Source: Euwallacea fornicatus (lineage: Eukaryota; Arthropoda; Insecta; Coleoptera; Curculionidae). Taken from it: a stretch of 64,000 bases of DNA. The stretch covers positions 2,232,001 to 2,296,000 of the forward strand of contig NC_089551.1 of assembly GCF_040115645.1 (NCBI RefSeq), in the 5' to 3' direction. A model generated the notes under the pieces. That model ran no database searches and was not told where the DNA came from. It saw nothing but the letters and a program-made list of their open reading frames with translations. A program made the position numbers and the translations under genes. Positions 61,179 through 64,000 of the stretch are shown in pieces. Within the stretch, counting starts at the first letter, position 1, and the number at the start of each line of letters is the position of its first letter.

Positions 61179-61786
61179 TCATATAGCCGGGAAATACCCA
61201 GCCATGTGGGCAGGACTCATGGGTGCCGGCGGAAACATGACGTCGCTGACCACATCCTTGGGCATGAAACAATCGTGCACCGTCTTCATGTGGTTCTTCA
61301 TCTTGTCCGGCCGGGAGAACTCCTTTGCGCAAACCGGACACGGAAACACCTTCCTTTGCTGCCCCTCGTGGTACAAAAATGCGTGCCTTTGGAAGCTGTA
61401 CTTGTTTTTAAAGGTCTTGGTCACGTCCATTTTGGCGCATTCTGTGCATTGGTAGATTCCCTCATTGATGGACGCGTAACGGAACAGATTCAGCCCTCTC
61501 ACGGACATTTCTGTGAGCTGCTCCGCCGGGTCTTGGCTTTGGGAGGTGGCCCTGCGCCGCATCCGCCGCTGCTTGGCCGGCTTCTGCGCAGGCGCGCTCA
61601 TGGGATTGATACTGGTCGAGGGCGAGCTCATGTTGTTGTTGTTGTTTAATACGCTTTCGGGGGTGCTTATCCTACTTGAGTCGGGGGTGGCGTTGTTACT
61701 GCCCCCCGGCTCGTATTTTCCGTCGAATGTCTCGGTCACCTCCACTTTGGGCGTGAGTAGCTGTTGCTGGGTCATGTTTTGTATGT
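61179..61786 (-). CDS. lola: lola-type alternative 3' exon 2 (atypical finger plus canonical finger)
   Basis: The acceptor is tatcttttcag|AC, phase 1; the exon runs 201 codons to TGA at 61179-61181. Its N-terminal half is low-complexity (Asn run, Ser/Pro-rich) with a basic patch RRMRRRATSQ. Then GIYQCTECAK starts a finger with an unusually long C-C to H spacing (17 residues, then H-AFLY-H). A canonical finger follows: CPVC-x12-H-MKTV-H. The tail after the second finger is longer than usual (about 35 residues, Met/Pro-rich). The segments FQRHAFLYHEG and FSRPDKMKNHMKTVH resemble known insect lola isoforms from memory. Confidence 0.82.
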
Positions 61787-62174
61787 CTGAAAAGATACAG
61801 TTTTCGGTTAAACACTTCATATTGCGATCGATTTGAAATTGAATCAGAAAAAAAAAACGCAGGAAAATAAAATGAATCTTAATAAAACCAATTTTTATTT
61901 TTTGCTTTTTACTGTAAATACGGATAAGGTCATGCATCTAGCTAAACTAACAACTAAAGGTAACCAGTCGGATATAGAAACAATAATAAAATAATAATAA
62001 AGCTAAGTAAAATAAAATATCGTTTATAGACGTAGGTGAATATTACCTTAAAAGTAGCTTCAGTCCAGTGTAAGCATTCAAAAGGCAAGAGAAAGTTTAG
62101 TAAAATTAGGCAATTCACAAAAATAGACATATCAAAAAAGCTGATACGTGCACTTTTTGGAAGGAAAGAAGTGT

Positions 62175-62180
62175 TTTATT
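62175..62180 (-). promoter_or_regulatory. AATAAA downstream of the 62212-62484 frame
   Basis: A canonical polyadenylation hexamer on the minus strand about 32 nt after the stop of the small open frame. Confidence 0.35.
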
Positions 62181-62211
62181 TCGGGTTGATTTCAATTTAC
62201 GGGAAGTCAGG

Positions 62212-62484
62212 TTAGGAGTCGAGCGTCACAGGGGCCAGTGGTCCGAGCCCTAACTTATCTGTTAAACTACGTGTGCCCCGATCGACTTCACCCCAGTTTA
62301 AAGGGCCAAAATCCAACAATTTCTCTATCAAATTTGGGCAAGAGCCGAAGTACAGATCCGTAACAAACCTAACGCAAGGGGCCGTTGCAGGAGCCGCATT
62401 GGTCACCGCGGATTTCTGGCTATTTTGAACATAAAAAATTTCCGCCTCTGACGTACGATTCTGTTTACGCTTAGAGTTCCCCAT
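62212..62484 (-). CDS. Possible small intronless gene in a lola intron (90 aa, unknown)
   Basis: The open frame runs from ATG at 62484 to a stop at 62212, is clearly GC-richer than its flanks, and has AATAAA (62175-62180, minus) about 32 nt after the stop. The product starts MGNSKRKQNRTSEAEIFY and contains an Ala/Pro-rich part and CPNLIEKLLDFGPLNWGEVD. I recognise no domain, finger, signal peptide or membrane segment. It could be a small nested gene, a decayed retrocopy or a transposon fragment. The poly-A-like tract near 62630 is on the plus strand upstream of it and is not its tail. Confidence 0.3.
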   Translation of the reverse strand: MGNSKRKQNRTSEAEIFYVQNSQKSAVTNAAPATAPCVRFVTDLYFGSCPNLIEKLLDFGPLNWGEVDRGTRSLTDKLGLGPLAPVTLDS

Positions 62485-63529
62485 TTAATGAATCAACAGA
62501 AACTTCCGTCGCTCAGCTTCTGACGTTCTTCCCGCATCTCATTAGCTTATTTCCTACAAACGCAGGTCAAGGGGAATCTAGCGAATCCCGCCGAGGGCTC
62601 AGACTTCCTAGAAGAATCGGCGAAAAAGTGATTAAAAAAAAATTAAAAAAAAAAAAGAAAAGTTTCAAATTGGGTCACGGAAAATCGCGCACGAGACGCG
62701 GATTTAAGAACGCAGCTGCCCGAAACAATTGACGGGTCGCCCACACTCGCAATGGAACATTTTTGCCAACTACGTTCGAAAATCGTAAAGTTGTCGGCAC
62801 GCCCACCTCCCGGGCAGTTTTTTTTTTGTTTATGTACACAGGGTGTGACACCAGACAGGTTGAGACGCGTCGCGAATTTGGCCACGAAAACTTCGGGTCA
62901 ATGCATCGTCAGCGATGACGAAACGTCCATTCCGCCATCCCAATGCCAATTGAAATCGAACCCCAAATAAAAAAAATCCTTTTGGGAACATAACAAATAC
63001 TCACTCCCTAATCTTAACTAAAACTAATTAAACATCGCTTATACCGCGCCCAGAAACCAATTAAACAAACAGGTATAGGCCTAATGTAAACCGGGGCCTA
63101 ATTAACCCTAGACTAATCGCTTTCCCATACGAAGAAAGTAAATAACTTAAAAAGTGCACATTGGTGTCGTTGTGTGAAAGCTGCTCTAAGGGTGTTTAAG
63201 GCTGTTTGTTCAATTTGTTTGCACGAAGATTACGTCTACGTTTATGTATAACAGTCTCAAATTTAACAGTTATTGCGCAAACACGGGCAGAGTTCCCCGA
63301 TCTTGTTTAAATAATTCGCTTTTTTTGGCAGGTAACAGAGAGAAGGGTATCTCACCTTGAGTGCCGCTACATGGGTTATAAGTCTTATGTAAATATATCA
63401 AATATATAAGTCAATAGCAATATACTTTGAATGTAAAATTTGCCTCTTGTATGAGGGGCATAAGTAACGTTTTTGTATAAGTAAAACAGACACCTATTCA
63501 TCTACTAAAATACGAATCACACTATAACG

Positions 63530-63535
63530 TTTATT
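63530..63535 (-). promoter_or_regulatory. Polyadenylation signal for the 63673-64000 isoform
   Basis: AATAAA on the minus strand about 140 nt after the stop codon of this zinc-finger exon, consistent with each alternative exon carrying its own 3' end. Confidence 0.5.
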
Positions 63536-63672
63536 TAAAACAGCTATGCTTTTGGCTTATGGGGAACCGCAAGTAAAAAAACATCTACCATGTATAATAT
63601 AAAAAAATATTCTTTTTTGGGCTATCTTAGGAAAACCGCGAGACGCGATTGTAAGTCTGAGTAAGAAGGCAC

Positions 63673-64000
63673 TTAAGTAGCATTTTGCTTGTGGATAATC
63701 TTGAGGTGCGCGAGCATATTATCCTTCCTAGTGAAATCCTTGCAGCACACCGGGCAAGTGTACATCTTGACGTCCATTTTGTGCGACGTCATGTAATGCC
63801 GGCAGAAGTTGCTTATGTGCGTGTACACGCGATCGCACACCGTACACCTGTACAAATTATCCTTCTCCCTAATGCAAAAGTCCCTGGCGGATTTGTCCGG
63901 GTCGGAGATCTTCTTCGAGTAGTTTATGTATCTGCACACGGGCCCGTCATATTGCGGGTCATCCTCTATCACCTCGTAATTCATAAACTCATCGATGTCC
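63673..64000 (-). CDS. lola: lola-type alternative 3' exon 1 (two C2H2 fingers), partial at the window edge
   Basis: The open frame ends at TAA (63673-63675) and runs off the window at 64000, giving 108 visible codons before the stop. It carries two canonical C2H2 fingers: CTVC-x12-H-YMTS-H and CPVC-x12-H-LKII-H, joined by a short linker. A finger pair followed almost at once by the stop, with several such exons in a row, is the arrangement of the lola locus, where a common BTB region is spliced to one of many zinc-finger exons. These proteins are nuclear DNA-binding factors in axon guidance. The initiation codon and BTB domain are not in this window. Confidence 0.82.
   Translation of the reverse strand, partial: DIDEFMNYEVIEDDPQYDGPVCRYINYSKKISDPDKSARDFCIREKDNLYRCTVCDRVYTHISNFCRHYMTSHKMDVKMYTCPVCCKDFTRKDNMLAHLKIIHKQNAT

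Larger units (their letters stand above)
61787..63672 (-). other. Sequence between lola exons 1 and 2
   Basis: It contains the 3' UTR of the 63673-64000 exon, the small open frame at 62212-62484 and a CpG-rich stretch at 62500-62960 with a transposon-end-like ACACAGGGTGTGACACC. No further finger pair was found. Confidence 0.55.

Noticed and set aside
61206..61836. Plus-strand frames of 107-147 codons
   Set aside because: Shadows of the minus-strand zinc-finger exon.
1..64000. CRISPR arrays, bacterial operons, phage or plasmid features
   Set aside because: The sequence is eukaryotic with spliced genes; no regular short-repeat/spacer arrays are present.

Overview
This is a 64 kb piece of an insect nuclear genome. 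The evidence is spliced genes with GT-AG introns from 53 bp to more than 7 kb, two insect neural genes, and many decayed mariner, Tc1 and related DNA transposons. The order cannot be fixed from the sequence; a beetle is a guess.

Plus strand, 29811-54861: the 3' part of a neuroligin gene. Nine exons join without a frame error into 712 codons plus a stop. They cover most of the cholinesterase-like extracellular domain, the stalk, one membrane helix and a short cytoplasmic tail ending in LRV. The nucleophile serine of the esterase family is replaced by glycine, as in neuroligins. The exons for the signal peptide and first part of the esterase domain were not found and probably lie left of position 1. 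If so, positions 1-29810 are one very long intron.

Minus strand, 64000-58188: the variable 3' end of a longitudinals lacking (lola)-type BTB/zinc-finger gene. Three alternative C-terminal modules, each carrying a C2H2 finger pair, lie in a row (63673-64000, 61179-61786, and a three-exon module at 59061-58188). The two acceptors visible have the same phase and both begin with AC, which fits a shared upstream donor. The BTB exons lie right of the window. Neuroligin and lola converge. Between them are a four-unit tandem repeat of about 155 bp, dispersed AACCTGAACT motifs and a transposon with inverted ends.

The neuroligin introns and upstream region hold a transposon graveyard. There are three same-orientation copies of one mariner family (about 15.99-16.97, 42.65-43.71 and 51.85-52.33 kb) and two Tc1-type relics (20.17-21.17, 40.11-40.43 kb). 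There are several relics of a Tc1/mariner-like group with a DUF4817-type N-terminus (12.65-14.09, 19.64-20.05, 33.00-34.70, 52.74-53.44 and probably 57.40-58.10 kb), three of them with recognisable long terminal inverted repeats, and a Ty3/gypsy fragment near 47.7 kb. All transposase genes are broken.

The least explained signal is a degenerate motif of about 50 bp, centred on AAAACTCCTRCCCCTCATCG, scattered more than a dozen times through the neuroligin side and arranged in tandem near 5.3-5.8 and 28.8-29.0 kb. A possible small intronless gene lies in the lola introns at 62212-62484.
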